Shown piece by piece: positions 31,790-40,137 of a DNA stretch of 48,567 nucleotides. A program made the translations under genes and the position numbers. This DNA comes from CAZKWY01 sp964556655 (GTDB lineage: Bacteria; Patescibacteriota; Minisyncoccia; Portnoybacterales; UBA2143). The first letter of the stretch is position 1. Every line of letters begins with the position of its first letter. The stretch spans positions 1 to 48,567 of the forward strand of contig CAZKWY010000004.1 in assembly GCA_964556655.1 (NCBI GenBank). Direction: 5' to 3'. Below the pieces are notes generated by a model. That model had not been told where the DNA came from. It ran no database searches and was given only the letters and a program-made list of their open reading frames with translations.

Positions 31790-33085
31790 TTACCTCATCA
31801 TTCTTACCACCCGTCTTAACAAAGAAGGCAGCATTCTTTCTTCTTCGTTAATAATTTCTACAGCTAGGCTGGCAAGAGCTAGAGGGGCCACACTTTCCGA
31901 TCCCGTCATTACTTTTGTTTTTTCAAAAATATTATCCACCTGCTCTGGTTTAATAGCGCTCACTCGAGGAATTTTGCTGAAAGGAAAGTTTTTAGCCCAT
32001 CTTTTATGGATTAAACGACTGTTTAAAATAATATTTATTTCTGGAAGAAGGCTCCCGCCGCCGCAAAGCATAATGGCTGGAGGAAAAAAAGAAGTCTGGT
32101 CAAATTCTTCGAAAACAAGCTCTAAGCCGTTTAGCCAAACGCGTGTATCCCTGCCCAAGATGTTTCTTATCTTTCCACGCATATGACTGCTTAGACATTG
32201 CTCAGCATGCCTAATTTTAATCTCCTCCGCCTCGTGGTAACCTAATCCAAAAGTTCGTGCCAATCTTCTAGTAAAAGTCCTTCCTGCTAGTGAAAAGCTT
32301 TTAATCCCTTCTATCCGCCCCTGCCTAAAGAGGGCGACATCGGTGGTTCCTCCACCGACGTCAATAAAAATAGCCCCCGTCCCTTGATCAAAGCCCGAAA
32401 CACGAGTCAGGGCGTAAGGTTCAGCGACAATAGAAAGGAGGTCAAACCCCAGTCTTTTTACTACCGATTCGATAGCCCTCAAATGAATCATGGGCGCGTA
32501 AACATTAAAAAAACTCAAAAAAAGTTCTCCCCCCCGGAAATCTAAAGGATTAACTACTTGATAGCCGTCAATCCTAATTTCCTTAATCAAAGAATTAACC
32601 AGTCTAATTTCTATTTCGGGCTTGCCAGTTTCCCATGCTAGTTGAGACCGCATTTCATTCAAAGACTTCCACTGGGCTTTTTGGAAAATATTTTGCAGTT
32701 CAGAAGCGGTAATTTCTTGCTCTGGACTATCTCTTTTGCAGACAAAATGATCAGTGATACCCTTGTTGTATTCTCCGGCTATGCCCGCTATGGCTTTTTT
32801 GGGCCTAATCCTAGCCATTCGCACTGCCTGATCTACCGCTTTTTGACAGACAGAAACTACGCCGTCAATATCAGAAATAACCCCTGCCAGCATATAACCA
32901 GGCATTTGTCTTTGGCGCGCCGCTCCGATTACCAAACCGTGTTTCCTTTTTTGCTTTTCTTTTTTGTTATTGGATAGTTTCACTACCAGCGCTTTAACAA
33001 ATTCCGTTCCAATGTCGATTACTAAAAGGTGTTTTTCTTCCGAGCGAACGCCTTTCCTTGAAAAAAAATTAACCCACTGCCCCAT
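31790..33085 (-). CDS. FtsA/PilM-like actin-fold ATPase
   Basis: The 431-residue protein has actin-type phosphate-1 VIDIGTEFVKALVVK (22-36) and phosphate-2 IFIDVGGGTTDVALF (about 240-254). A GGGSLLPEI adenosine motif lies near 357-365, and an SHS2-like insertion lies between. It resembles FtsA, which anchors FtsZ, and PilM, which anchors type IV pilus proteins. It lacks the C-terminal amphipathic membrane-targeting tail of FtsA but ends with basic MLPSLLRRVVRMMR, which may do the same. Its partner is the next gene, a single-pass membrane protein. The apparent promoter has its -10 box 7 nt before the ATG. No ftsZ is in this window, so FtsA function cannot be claimed. Confidence 0.7.
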   Translation of the reverse strand: MGQWVNFFSRKGVRSEEKHLLVIDIGTEFVKALVVKLSNNKKEKQKRKHGLVIGAARQRQMPGYMLAGVISDIDGVVSVCQKAVDQAVRMARIRPKKAIAGIAGEYNKGITDHFVCKRDSPEQEITASELQNIFQKAQWKSLNEMRSQLAWETGKPEIEIRLVNSLIKEIRIDGYQVVNPLDFRGGELFLSFFNVYAPMIHLRAIESVVKRLGFDLLSIVAEPYALTRVSGFDQGTGAIFIDVGGGTTDVALFRQGRIEGIKSFSLAGRTFTRRLARTFGLGYHEAEEIKIRHAEQCLSSHMRGKIRNILGRDTRVWLNGLELVFEEFDQTSFFPPAIMLCGGGSLLPEINIILNSRLIHKRWAKNFPFSKIPRVSAIKPEQVDNIFEKTKVMTGSESVAPLALASLAVEIINEEERMLPSLLRRVVRMMR

Positions 33086-33092
33086 TGGCTAT

Positions 33093-33121
33093 ATTTTATA
33101 ACAATTTTACGCCTGCGACAA
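33093..33121 (-). promoter_or_regulatory. Putative near-leaderless promoter of the FtsA/PilM-like gene
   Basis: On the minus strand TTGTCG (33116-33121), a 17-nt spacer and TAAAAT (33093-33098) end 7 nt before the ATG. It would give an essentially leaderless mRNA for the two-gene unit. Confidence 0.5.
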
Positions 33122-33149
33122 ATACCAGAAGGGGATAAATCTACTGCGC

Positions 33150-35009
33150 TTATTCTAAAACAGCTTTAATTCTCCTTATCCCTGCGCTGCTTGACTCTTC
33201 TTTAACAATACTAAAATGACCAAGCTCCCCGGTGCGATTAACATGCGGACCTCCGCAAATTTCTTTGGAGAAACCGTTAATAGCATAAACCCTTACTTTC
33301 TCTCCGTATTTAGATTCAAAAACACCCATTGCCCCTTCTTCTTTAGCTTGAGCCAAGGTCATTTCTTGGCATTCTACCGGCAAATCTTTTTCAATCGCCT
33401 CATTGACAATTCTTTCCACTTCCTTTTTTTGCTCATCGGCCATCTTTTCTCCGTGAGAAAAGTCAAAACGCAGCCTTTCGGCAGTAATATTGCTCCCTTT
33501 TTGCGTTACATGGCTACCCAAAACTTGGCGTAGGGCAGCAAGAAGAAGATGGGCCGCAGTATGAAGCTTTTTTGTTTCTTCGCCAGCATCAGCCAATCCT
33601 CCTTTGAATTTGCCGGCGCTAGCAGTCCGAGAAAGTTCCTGGTGTTTGGCTAGTTCTTGTTTAAACTCTTCTTCATTAACCTGAACGTCTCTTTCTTGAG
33701 CTAGTTCTTTGGTCATTTCAATGGGAAAGCCATAGGTCTGATAAAGATTAAAAGCTTCTTTCCCGTTAATGCCCTCGGAAGAAAGCTTATTGAATTCCTT
33801 AAGGCCTTTTTCCAGCGTTTTGTTAAATTTTTTCTCTTCTTCGTCCAACTCTTCAAAGACAGAATCTTTGTTTTTTGCTAGCTCCGAATAAACTTCGCCG
33901 TAATCGTTAACAACTGTTTGAGCTATTTCCTTAGCCCACATTTTTTTCTCAATCCTCAACTGCCTTCCGTATCTGATCGCCCGCCTAATGAGACGCCTAA
34001 TAACATACCCCTGATCAGTGTTAGAAGGAACAATCCCTTTATCGTCAGCCATTAAAAAAACGGCGGCGCGCAAATGTTCGGCGATAATGCGAATGGCCCG
34101 AACATTTTTTTTCGAATCCTTTCCCTGCTTGCCGCTCAATGCTTCAATTTTAGCTACGCTATTTGAGAACAAATCAGTCTCAAAAGGGCTTAACTTGCCT
34201 TGAGCTGCCATAACCATTCTTTCCAGGCCGCCGCCAAAATCAACGTTCTTTTGAAAAAGAGGTCCAAAACCCCTTTCGGTTTTGAGATATTCCATAAAAA
34301 CGCTGTTGCCGATTTCCACAAATCGACCGCAATCGCAATTAACATGACAAACTTGGTCTTTAAAAGGAGATTTTTCGTGAAGCCTCGAGCCCTCTCCTAG
34401 ATCGTAAAAAACTTCGCTGTCTGGACCGCCTGGTTCTCCCGCGGGCATGTCATTGGGCAAACCTGAGCGAGACCACCAATTTTTCGTTTCATCATAATAA
34501 AAAATTCGACCGCCTTGCATGCCTTTTTTCTCAGCGAAATCTATGTCTTTTGCTTCTATGCCCGCTTTTGAAAAAATTTCTCGCCAAATGTTTGCCGATT
34601 CTGTGTCCCTGCCGATATTAATTTCCTCTTTTCCTCTAAAAACAGTAACGTATAATCTTCGGGGGTCTAGCTCCAGTTCCTTGGTAAGAAATTCAAAAAA
34701 CCAATTAAGCTGCTCTTTTTTAAAATAATCGCCTAAAGACCAATTGCCTAGCATTTCAAAGAAAGTTAAATGGCGATTATCGCCTACTTCATCAATATCA
34801 ACATCCCTAAAACATTTTTGCGAATCAGCAATCCGTTTTCCTTCAGGATGTTTTTCGCCCAATAAATATGGAATCATCGGCTGCATTCCAGAACCAGTAA
34901 ACAAAGTAGTGGGATCGTTTTCAGGAATCAAAGAAGCGCTATCAATGATAGCATGGTCCTTTGACTTAAAAAAATCTAAAAATTTTTTCCTTATATGATT
35001 GCTCTCCAT
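33150..35009 (-). CDS. alaS: Alanyl-tRNA synthetase without C-Ala domain
   Basis: The 619-residue protein contains the aminoacylation domain (SKDHAIIDSASLIPENDPTT, motif 2 region HLTFFEMLGNWSLGDYF, GGGLERMV). The editing domain has the zinc/His motif HTAAHLLLAAL and CGGPHVNRTGEL near residue 592. It ends at GIRRIKAVLE, the end of the editing domain. The C-Ala domain of about 250 residues is absent, so the protein is about 70 percent of E. coli AlaRS length. It still has a cis-editing site. It lies 11 nt downstream of the VirD4-like gene. Confidence 0.95.
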   Translation of the reverse strand: MESNHIRKKFLDFFKSKDHAIIDSASLIPENDPTTLFTGSGMQPMIPYLLGEKHPEGKRIADSQKCFRDVDIDEVGDNRHLTFFEMLGNWSLGDYFKKEQLNWFFEFLTKELELDPRRLYVTVFRGKEEINIGRDTESANIWREIFSKAGIEAKDIDFAEKKGMQGGRIFYYDETKNWWSRSGLPNDMPAGEPGGPDSEVFYDLGEGSRLHEKSPFKDQVCHVNCDCGRFVEIGNSVFMEYLKTERGFGPLFQKNVDFGGGLERMVMAAQGKLSPFETDLFSNSVAKIEALSGKQGKDSKKNVRAIRIIAEHLRAAVFLMADDKGIVPSNTDQGYVIRRLIRRAIRYGRQLRIEKKMWAKEIAQTVVNDYGEVYSELAKNKDSVFEELDEEEKKFNKTLEKGLKEFNKLSSEGINGKEAFNLYQTYGFPIEMTKELAQERDVQVNEEEFKQELAKHQELSRTASAGKFKGGLADAGEETKKLHTAAHLLLAALRQVLGSHVTQKGSNITAERLRFDFSHGEKMADEQKKEVERIVNEAIEKDLPVECQEMTLAQAKEEGAMGVFESKYGEKVRVYAINGFSKEICGGPHVNRTGELGHFSIVKEESSSAGIRRIKAVLE

Positions 35010-35020
35010 TGTTTTAATTA

Positions 35021-36661
35021 TTATTCTTTTGTTTTCTCTGCCATAGCTTCTTTGAGAGCTTCTCTTAAACCGACCGTGTCAACTTCTTTTCTTTCTTTTC
35101 TGTGGTGAACAGACTGGGATTCTTTCTGGAAAGCTTCTTTAAGAGAAGCATGCCCAGAAGGAGAAGCGCTCTCAGAAGGCCTGCTTTCCTGTCCGCCTTC
35201 TTCTTTATTTTGCCTAATTATTTCCAAGCACTCGTGACAATAAACAGGCCTGACTCCGTCCGGCTTGAACTTAACTTTTGTCTCTTTGCCGCATCTGGAG
35301 CAAACTGCCTCAAAAATTTCTTCTGTCTTGGACATCGGTTTTTCACGACTTCTTTCTTCTTTTACTTGGCGGGCTTCTTTTTCCGCCTCTATCACTTTGC
35401 TCCACTTAGAAATCTTTTCCTCTATCTCTTTTCTTGAAGAAGCATAACGCTCACGGGAAACTTTGATAATTTTTTCCCGACAGCTCTCAAAAGAAGATTG
35501 GATAGGAGGAAGAGTGGCGGCTGAAAAAGGGCGCGAAGCAATGCCATCTATCATTAATTTAATGTAAATACTGGCGAAATCAAGGCTGACTAAATCCTGG
35601 ACGAAAAATTCCGGGGCTAATTCTCTTTCTAAAAATTCCGCATCCTGCGCCCCAATTCTGAAATTAACCAATGTGCCGACATTACCGAAAACCGCGTCGC
35701 GAACAACTTCTTCCATCTGCGTAATATACTGATGGGCTAAGATTAAATTAAGGCGGTATTTTCTCGCTTCAGAAAGAATGCTGGCAAAAGATTCGGTGGC
35801 AAAATTCTGAAACTCATCTACGTAAAGATAAAAATCTTCTCTTTCTTGCTCCGGAATGTCTACTCGCGACATAGCCGCCAACTGCAAGCGGGTAATAAGC
35901 ATCGCCCCTAAAAGAGCGGAATTATCTTCTCCAACCATGCCCTTGGAAAGATTCATAATAAGGATTTTTCTTTCATCCATAACCTTTCTCATGTCTATCG
36001 CCGACTTAGTCTGGCCAACAATATTTCTAATAAGAGGGCTGGTCAAAAACTGGCCTACTTTGTTTTGAATTGGAGCAACCGCCTCTATCATAAAACGATC
36101 TGGATACTTAGAAAATTCCTCTGTCCAAAAGCTTTTGACTACTGGATCTTGAATTTTGGCCACTACCTTGTTTCTATATTCCTTATCTACCAAAATTCTC
36201 ATAATCCCCAAAAGAGTAGAGCCGGGATATTCCAAAAGAGCTAAAATAGCATTTCTCAAAAGATATTCTAAACGAGGGCCCCAAGTTTCCGCCCAGAGTT
36301 TTTTAAACACCCCCACCAGCCCCGAAGCAACCAAATGGCGATAGTCGGGATCAACTTTTTCAATGGCATTAAAAGCAATGGGATATTGGAGATCAGCAGG
36401 ATTAAAATAAATAACATCATTGATCCTGCTTGGCGGAACAAAATCAAGCATCTTTTGGGCAAATTCTCCATGAGGATCTACCACGCCTATCCCTTTGCCA
36501 GACTGAATATCTTGAATAGCCATATTCTCTAAAAGAGTTGTCTTGCCCATGCCTGTTTTTCCGATCGCGTAAAAATGCTTGCGTCGGTCAGACGCTTTAA
36601 TGCCAAATTGTCGGCGCTGTCCTCGATAGTTTGTTTCAGCAAGAAGAGTAATTTTATCCAT
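35021..36661 (-). CDS. VirD4/TraG-like AAA+ ATPase with C-terminal zinc ribbon
   Basis: The 546-residue protein has Walker A GKTGMGKTT (34-42), Walker B FYLYVDEFQNF (277-287) and a sensor Gln in AHQYITQM, typical of TraG/VirD4/HerA hexameric translocases. After the ATPase core (about 1-390) comes a coiled, charged linker. A four-Cys zinc ribbon (Cys454, Cys457, Cys475, Cys478) follows, then a Ser/Glu-rich tail with two LKEA-like motifs (507-510 and 532-535). It should move DNA or protein through a membrane port. No N-terminal membrane helix is present. It lies 16 nt downstream of a membrane protein gene and no other T4SS gene is near. Confidence 0.8.
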   Translation of the reverse strand: MDKITLLAETNYRGQRRQFGIKASDRRKHFYAIGKTGMGKTTLLENMAIQDIQSGKGIGVVDPHGEFAQKMLDFVPPSRINDVIYFNPADLQYPIAFNAIEKVDPDYRHLVASGLVGVFKKLWAETWGPRLEYLLRNAILALLEYPGSTLLGIMRILVDKEYRNKVVAKIQDPVVKSFWTEEFSKYPDRFMIEAVAPIQNKVGQFLTSPLIRNIVGQTKSAIDMRKVMDERKILIMNLSKGMVGEDNSALLGAMLITRLQLAAMSRVDIPEQEREDFYLYVDEFQNFATESFASILSEARKYRLNLILAHQYITQMEEVVRDAVFGNVGTLVNFRIGAQDAEFLERELAPEFFVQDLVSLDFASIYIKLMIDGIASRPFSAATLPPIQSSFESCREKIIKVSRERYASSRKEIEEKISKWSKVIEAEKEARQVKEERSREKPMSKTEEIFEAVCSRCGKETKVKFKPDGVRPVYCHECLEIIRQNKEEGGQESRPSESASPSGHASLKEAFQKESQSVHHRKERKEVDTVGLREALKEAMAEKTKE

Positions 36662-36677
36662 AAGGCGATAAGAAAAG

Positions 36678-38063
36678 CTATTCGTTCATAGGCAAGCCGG
36701 CAGGAGGCTCTCCTTTTTTGGCCTCTACTCTGGGCACAGCCGGCGCTTTAACAGTAATGGCAGGAAAATGATAAATGGTAGCCAATTCTTCTATATTAAA
36801 AATAAAGGGTTGGCTACGCAAGAAAAACCAATTAAGAATAGGCATTTTTTCAAAAAAGAGAGGCTGAAGATAGTCGATGTTTTTAGAATGCGGCTCAAAG
36901 GCGCGCCAGCGATAATCGCTGTAAACTTTTCTCTTTCTGAAACATTCTCTTTGCCCTTTGAGCTGATATCGGTAGTCAATATTAGGGCTAATTTTTTTAC
37001 TGGGACGAAAACCGTTCAGATGCTGGGTATTAAACTGCTTAAATGAACCGACTAAAGCGGCGACATTTGCTTTGGAGAAAATATCTCTTGGGCCCAAATA
37101 GACAAACCTGACAATAGTCTCAAAGCCCAGTTTAGAAATGTTTGACTCAATAGCATTAATAATATCCTGTTCCGCTTTAGTTTTTGACCAAAGCAGGGGA
37201 GATTCCTTTTTTTCTTCTTTTTTCTCGTTTTCAAGAAGCTTGCCTGTTAAAACACTATAGCCTACATCTTTAGCCGCGTTTTTCCAGCCAGCTGCTTCCT
37301 GCTTGATGATGCTTTCTTTTTTTTCTACCTCGCGCCCTATTAATTCATCTCTTACTTTTTCGCCCTCTTTTTTCCATTTATCGCCCACTGGCCTCACTAA
37401 AGTCTGGATCCAAATTTGTTCTCTCGGCTGGAGACGGGCCATAATCTCTAAAAGAGAAGCAATGGGATCTACTCGCTGTTCTTCGGTGGTGGCTGATTTT
37501 TCAAAATCCGGATATGTTCTGATGGGGTAAGCGTCTTCTTTAAGTAGAACTAACTCCGTGCCCCACACCTCGTACTCATCATTAGGGAGATTTTCAGGCA
37601 CTGAATAAATATAATCGTCGACTTCTGAAATTTCTGTTTCTGGATATTGGGCGTAAAGGTGCGACTCGATAAGATTCCTAAACATCTCCGGTGTTCTAAC
37701 CAAAAATCTAATTTCGCCTCCTTGGCTGATTATTTCCATGCTAAACCATCTCTGGATAGTTCCACCAAAAAAACGCTCCTTTTTATTGGGCGTACTTTGG
37801 GTCCCATGCAAGCCAGCAAAAAACTGTTCAATGGCGTGGGGCGTTTTACGGATATCGCGCGGAGGACGCACCTCAAGCAAGACCCACTTAATCCCTCTAA
37901 TAAATTGATCACGCTTGTACTTTATCCACAGGTCTTTAGCAAAAATAAAAAGAAACCAAGGAACAAAAATCCACCATAGAGAAAAGATAAACCCTATCAC
38001 TTCGACGCCAATATTATAAGTTTCAGAAAAGGCTTGAAAGAAAGAAAGACTGTAGAACAACAT
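36678..38063 (-). CDS. Membrane protein partner of the VirD4-like ATPase (DUF8128-like)
   Basis: The 461-residue protein has a hydrophobic N-terminal region (about 1-44, one or two membrane helices) followed by a large soluble domain. Conserved-looking stretches are EVRPPRDIRKTPHAIEQFFAG, FSMEIISQGGEIRFLVRTPE and QYPETEISEVDDY. This arrangement, just upstream of a TraG/VirD4-like ATPase, recurs in CPR genomes as I recall; the domain name is from memory. It may form the membrane platform for the ATPase. The ATG is only 2 nt after AGGAGG, too close for standard use. The next codon, TTG, lies at 5 nt and may be the real start. Confidence 0.65.
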   Translation of the reverse strand: MLFYSLSFFQAFSETYNIGVEVIGFIFSLWWIFVPWFLFIFAKDLWIKYKRDQFIRGIKWVLLEVRPPRDIRKTPHAIEQFFAGLHGTQSTPNKKERFFGGTIQRWFSMEIISQGGEIRFLVRTPEMFRNLIESHLYAQYPETEISEVDDYIYSVPENLPNDEYEVWGTELVLLKEDAYPIRTYPDFEKSATTEEQRVDPIASLLEIMARLQPREQIWIQTLVRPVGDKWKKEGEKVRDELIGREVEKKESIIKQEAAGWKNAAKDVGYSVLTGKLLENEKKEEKKESPLLWSKTKAEQDIINAIESNISKLGFETIVRFVYLGPRDIFSKANVAALVGSFKQFNTQHLNGFRPSKKISPNIDYRYQLKGQRECFRKRKVYSDYRWRAFEPHSKNIDYLQPLFFEKMPILNWFFLRSQPFIFNIEELATIYHFPAITVKAPAVPRVEAKKGEPPAGLPMNE

Positions 38064-38107
38064 AACCTCCTGCTCGCAAAATAATTTTAGAAATCACCAA
38101 ATCCAAA

Positions 38108-39142
38108 TTATTTAGCTAAATAATATTTTCCCTGATAGTCTCGGGTAAAATAGCGGCGATTTTGAAGATTGATTAAAACAGTATTAGGCTTGACTAAGCG
38201 CCGCTCCATAACATTATTCAAGATATCCTCCTTAAAAGAAGGCCCTTTTTCTTTTAGCACTCCAGCAATAACATCCTTGACTGTTCCTGGCTGATAGCCC
38301 CATTCTTTTAAGGCATAAATGCCGCGGCCGACTAAAACAAAACGACCGTCCTTGATAAGCTCATTATGGACAGTTTGCGCTTGCGCTGGATGATTGCCCA
38401 AACTAGCCTTGTTAATTAAATCTGCCACTTCTTTAAAATGGAGCGGCCGGCTTTGGTCTTTGAAAACAATATAAGCTTTATCTTTGGCTCCTCGAGGATT
38501 TATTTCAGGCCAAGCAGCCAAGCCAAAATATCCAAAATTATTCTGCCCTATTTCTTTAGCCGCGTCCAAAAAGGAAAACAGCTCTTCTTTTTTAAATTGA
38601 TATCCTTCGCTTTTGAAAAAATATTCTGCCTCCGATAAAGAAAAAGTTCTTTTGGCTTTCTTTAACTCCTTAACAAACATATTAATAAAAGAAGCTTTTT
38701 TTTCGCAGACATCAGAAGAGTTAATCCATAAAGTATAAAATTTGCCTGATCCCGGAATACGCTGATAGCCTTTGCCAAGATTGAGCATAAAAAAAACAGC
38801 GCCTCTTTCCGGATGAGGGGAATCAATGCCAGTCAGTTCGGTAAGAATCCTCTCCTCTCTGGCTAGCCCGCCTTGCCTATTTAAATAACGGTCAATATTT
38901 CTTAGCGCCGGTTTTAAGGGCCCGTTAACAAATCTCTCACGAAGATCTTCTAAAATAGAATCCTCTATTTGCCTAACTCGTTCTCTAGTAATGCCATATT
39001 GGCCCCCAATAGCTTCTAAGGTCTTTCCTTCTCCATCTTTTAAGCCATAGCGCAAAGAAATAATATCTTTAGATCTTTGGTTGGAAAGGCTATCGATCGC
39101 CTTTAAGCAAAGCCTTCCATAGATAGAAATATTTTTAGTCAT
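38108..39142 (-). CDS. Sigma-70 region 4 fused to a HARE-HTH domain
   Basis: The 344-residue protein has a sigma region-4-like HTH at residues 13-75 (KTLEAIGGQYGITRERVRQIEDS), then a middle region. A HARE-HTH domain follows (about 230-300: HFKEVADLINKASLGNHPAQ ... NELIKDGRFVLVGRGIYAL). HARE-HTH occurs in the RNA polymerase delta subunit and in restriction enzymes. No sigma regions 2 or 3 are present, so it cannot be a complete sigma factor; it is more likely a promoter-binding regulator or polymerase-associated factor. It lies 45 nt upstream of the VirD4-partner gene and has its own promoter. Confidence 0.75.
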   Translation of the reverse strand: MTKNISIYGRLCLKAIDSLSNQRSKDIISLRYGLKDGEGKTLEAIGGQYGITRERVRQIEDSILEDLRERFVNGPLKPALRNIDRYLNRQGGLAREERILTELTGIDSPHPERGAVFFMLNLGKGYQRIPGSGKFYTLWINSSDVCEKKASFINMFVKELKKAKRTFSLSEAEYFFKSEGYQFKKEELFSFLDAAKEIGQNNFGYFGLAAWPEINPRGAKDKAYIVFKDQSRPLHFKEVADLINKASLGNHPAQAQTVHNELIKDGRFVLVGRGIYALKEWGYQPGTVKDVIAGVLKEKGPSFKEDILNNVMERRLVKPNTVLINLQNRRYFTRDYQGKYYLAK

Positions 39143-39177
39143 ATTTAGTTAAACTTGTTTAAAAATTGGCTAAAAAA

Positions 39178-39206
39178 AGCCTAACACAATCACTTAAAAA
39201 TGTCAA
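39178..39206 (-). promoter_or_regulatory. Promoter of the sigma4-HARE gene
   Basis: On the minus strand a perfect TTGACA (39201-39206), a 17-nt spacer and TAGGCT (39178-39183) lie 35 nt before the ATG. The -10 is imperfect. A small GGCT-A7-GCC hairpin covers the -10. Confidence 0.45.
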
Positions 39207-39226
39207 ATATTATCGCGCGCTTTCGG

Positions 39227-40126
39227 TTAATGCGATCCTTTCTTTATTTCTCGCCAGCCAACAATCAAAGAAGCAGTAACAAAAATAGAAGAATAAGTTC
39301 CTATTATTATACCAATTATTAACGCTAAAGAAAAATATTTTATCGTTTCGCCGCCCAAGAAAAAAATGGCGACTAAAACAAGCAAGGTAGTCAGTGCCGT
39401 GTTCAAACATCGCGCCAAGCTTTGGTTAACGCTTCGGTTGACAATTTGGCCAAAGTCGCTCCATTCCACTTTTAAGATATTTTCCCTAAGGCGATCGAAA
39501 ATAACAATACTGTTATTGACCGAATAACCCAAAATAGTAAGAAAGGCCGCAACAAAAGGAAGGCCTATTTCCACTTGGCTGAATTGGCTTAAGACAGAGA
39601 AAAAACCTAAAGTGATTAGAACGTCATGGAAGAGAGCGATTAAAGCGGCCATGCCGTACTGCCATGAAGAAATCAGGCGGGAAACACGGCGAAAGGCCCA
39701 AGCAATATAGACAACGATAAATAACAAAGCGATGATAATGGCCCAAAGCGCTTTTTTCTTTAGCTCCTGCCCAATAAGCGGACCTATCGATTCAAACCTT
39801 TTTTCAACAAGAGAATCCCTGCCCAAGGCCTCTATTATCTCCTGGTGCGTTTCTTCGCTAATATCTTTCAGGCGGATAATAAGGCCTTTTTCTCCGGCTG
39901 GCTGCAATTTAATTTGCCCTAAATCATCATTTTTCTTAACAGAACCTAACTTCTCTTTAATGTCACTGTTGCTAGGACGCGTTTCGTTAAAGGATACCTC
40001 AATTAAGCTTCCGCCCGTAAAATCGATCCCTAAATCAAGTCCCCAAAAGGTTAGGCTGAAGAGACTTCCCGCCACAAGCAAGCCAGAAAAAATAAAATAA
40101 ATTTTACGATGTAAGACAATTTCCAT
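39227..40126 (-). CDS. secF: Protein translocase subunit SecF
   Basis: The protein has 299 residues from the ATG at 40126; the longer frame starts at TTG. SecF has six membrane helices. Seen are DFTGGSLIEV in the first periplasmic segment, the conserved ALFHDVLITLGFF, and the C-terminal YSVNNSIVIFDRLREN. With SecD it uses the proton gradient to help pull proteins through SecYEG. It directly follows secD (11 nt gap). Confidence 0.97.
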   Translation of the reverse strand: MEIVLHRKIYFIFSGLLVAGSLFSLTFWGLDLGIDFTGGSLIEVSFNETRPSNSDIKEKLGSVKKNDDLGQIKLQPAGEKGLIIRLKDISEETHQEIIEALGRDSLVEKRFESIGPLIGQELKKKALWAIIIALLFIVVYIAWAFRRVSRLISSWQYGMAALIALFHDVLITLGFFSVLSQFSQVEIGLPFVAAFLTILGYSVNNSIVIFDRLRENILKVEWSDFGQIVNRSVNQSLARCLNTALTTLLVLVAIFFLGGETIKYFSLALIIGIIIGTYSSIFVTASLIVGWREIKKGSH

Positions 40127-40137
40127 TTTATTATTGC

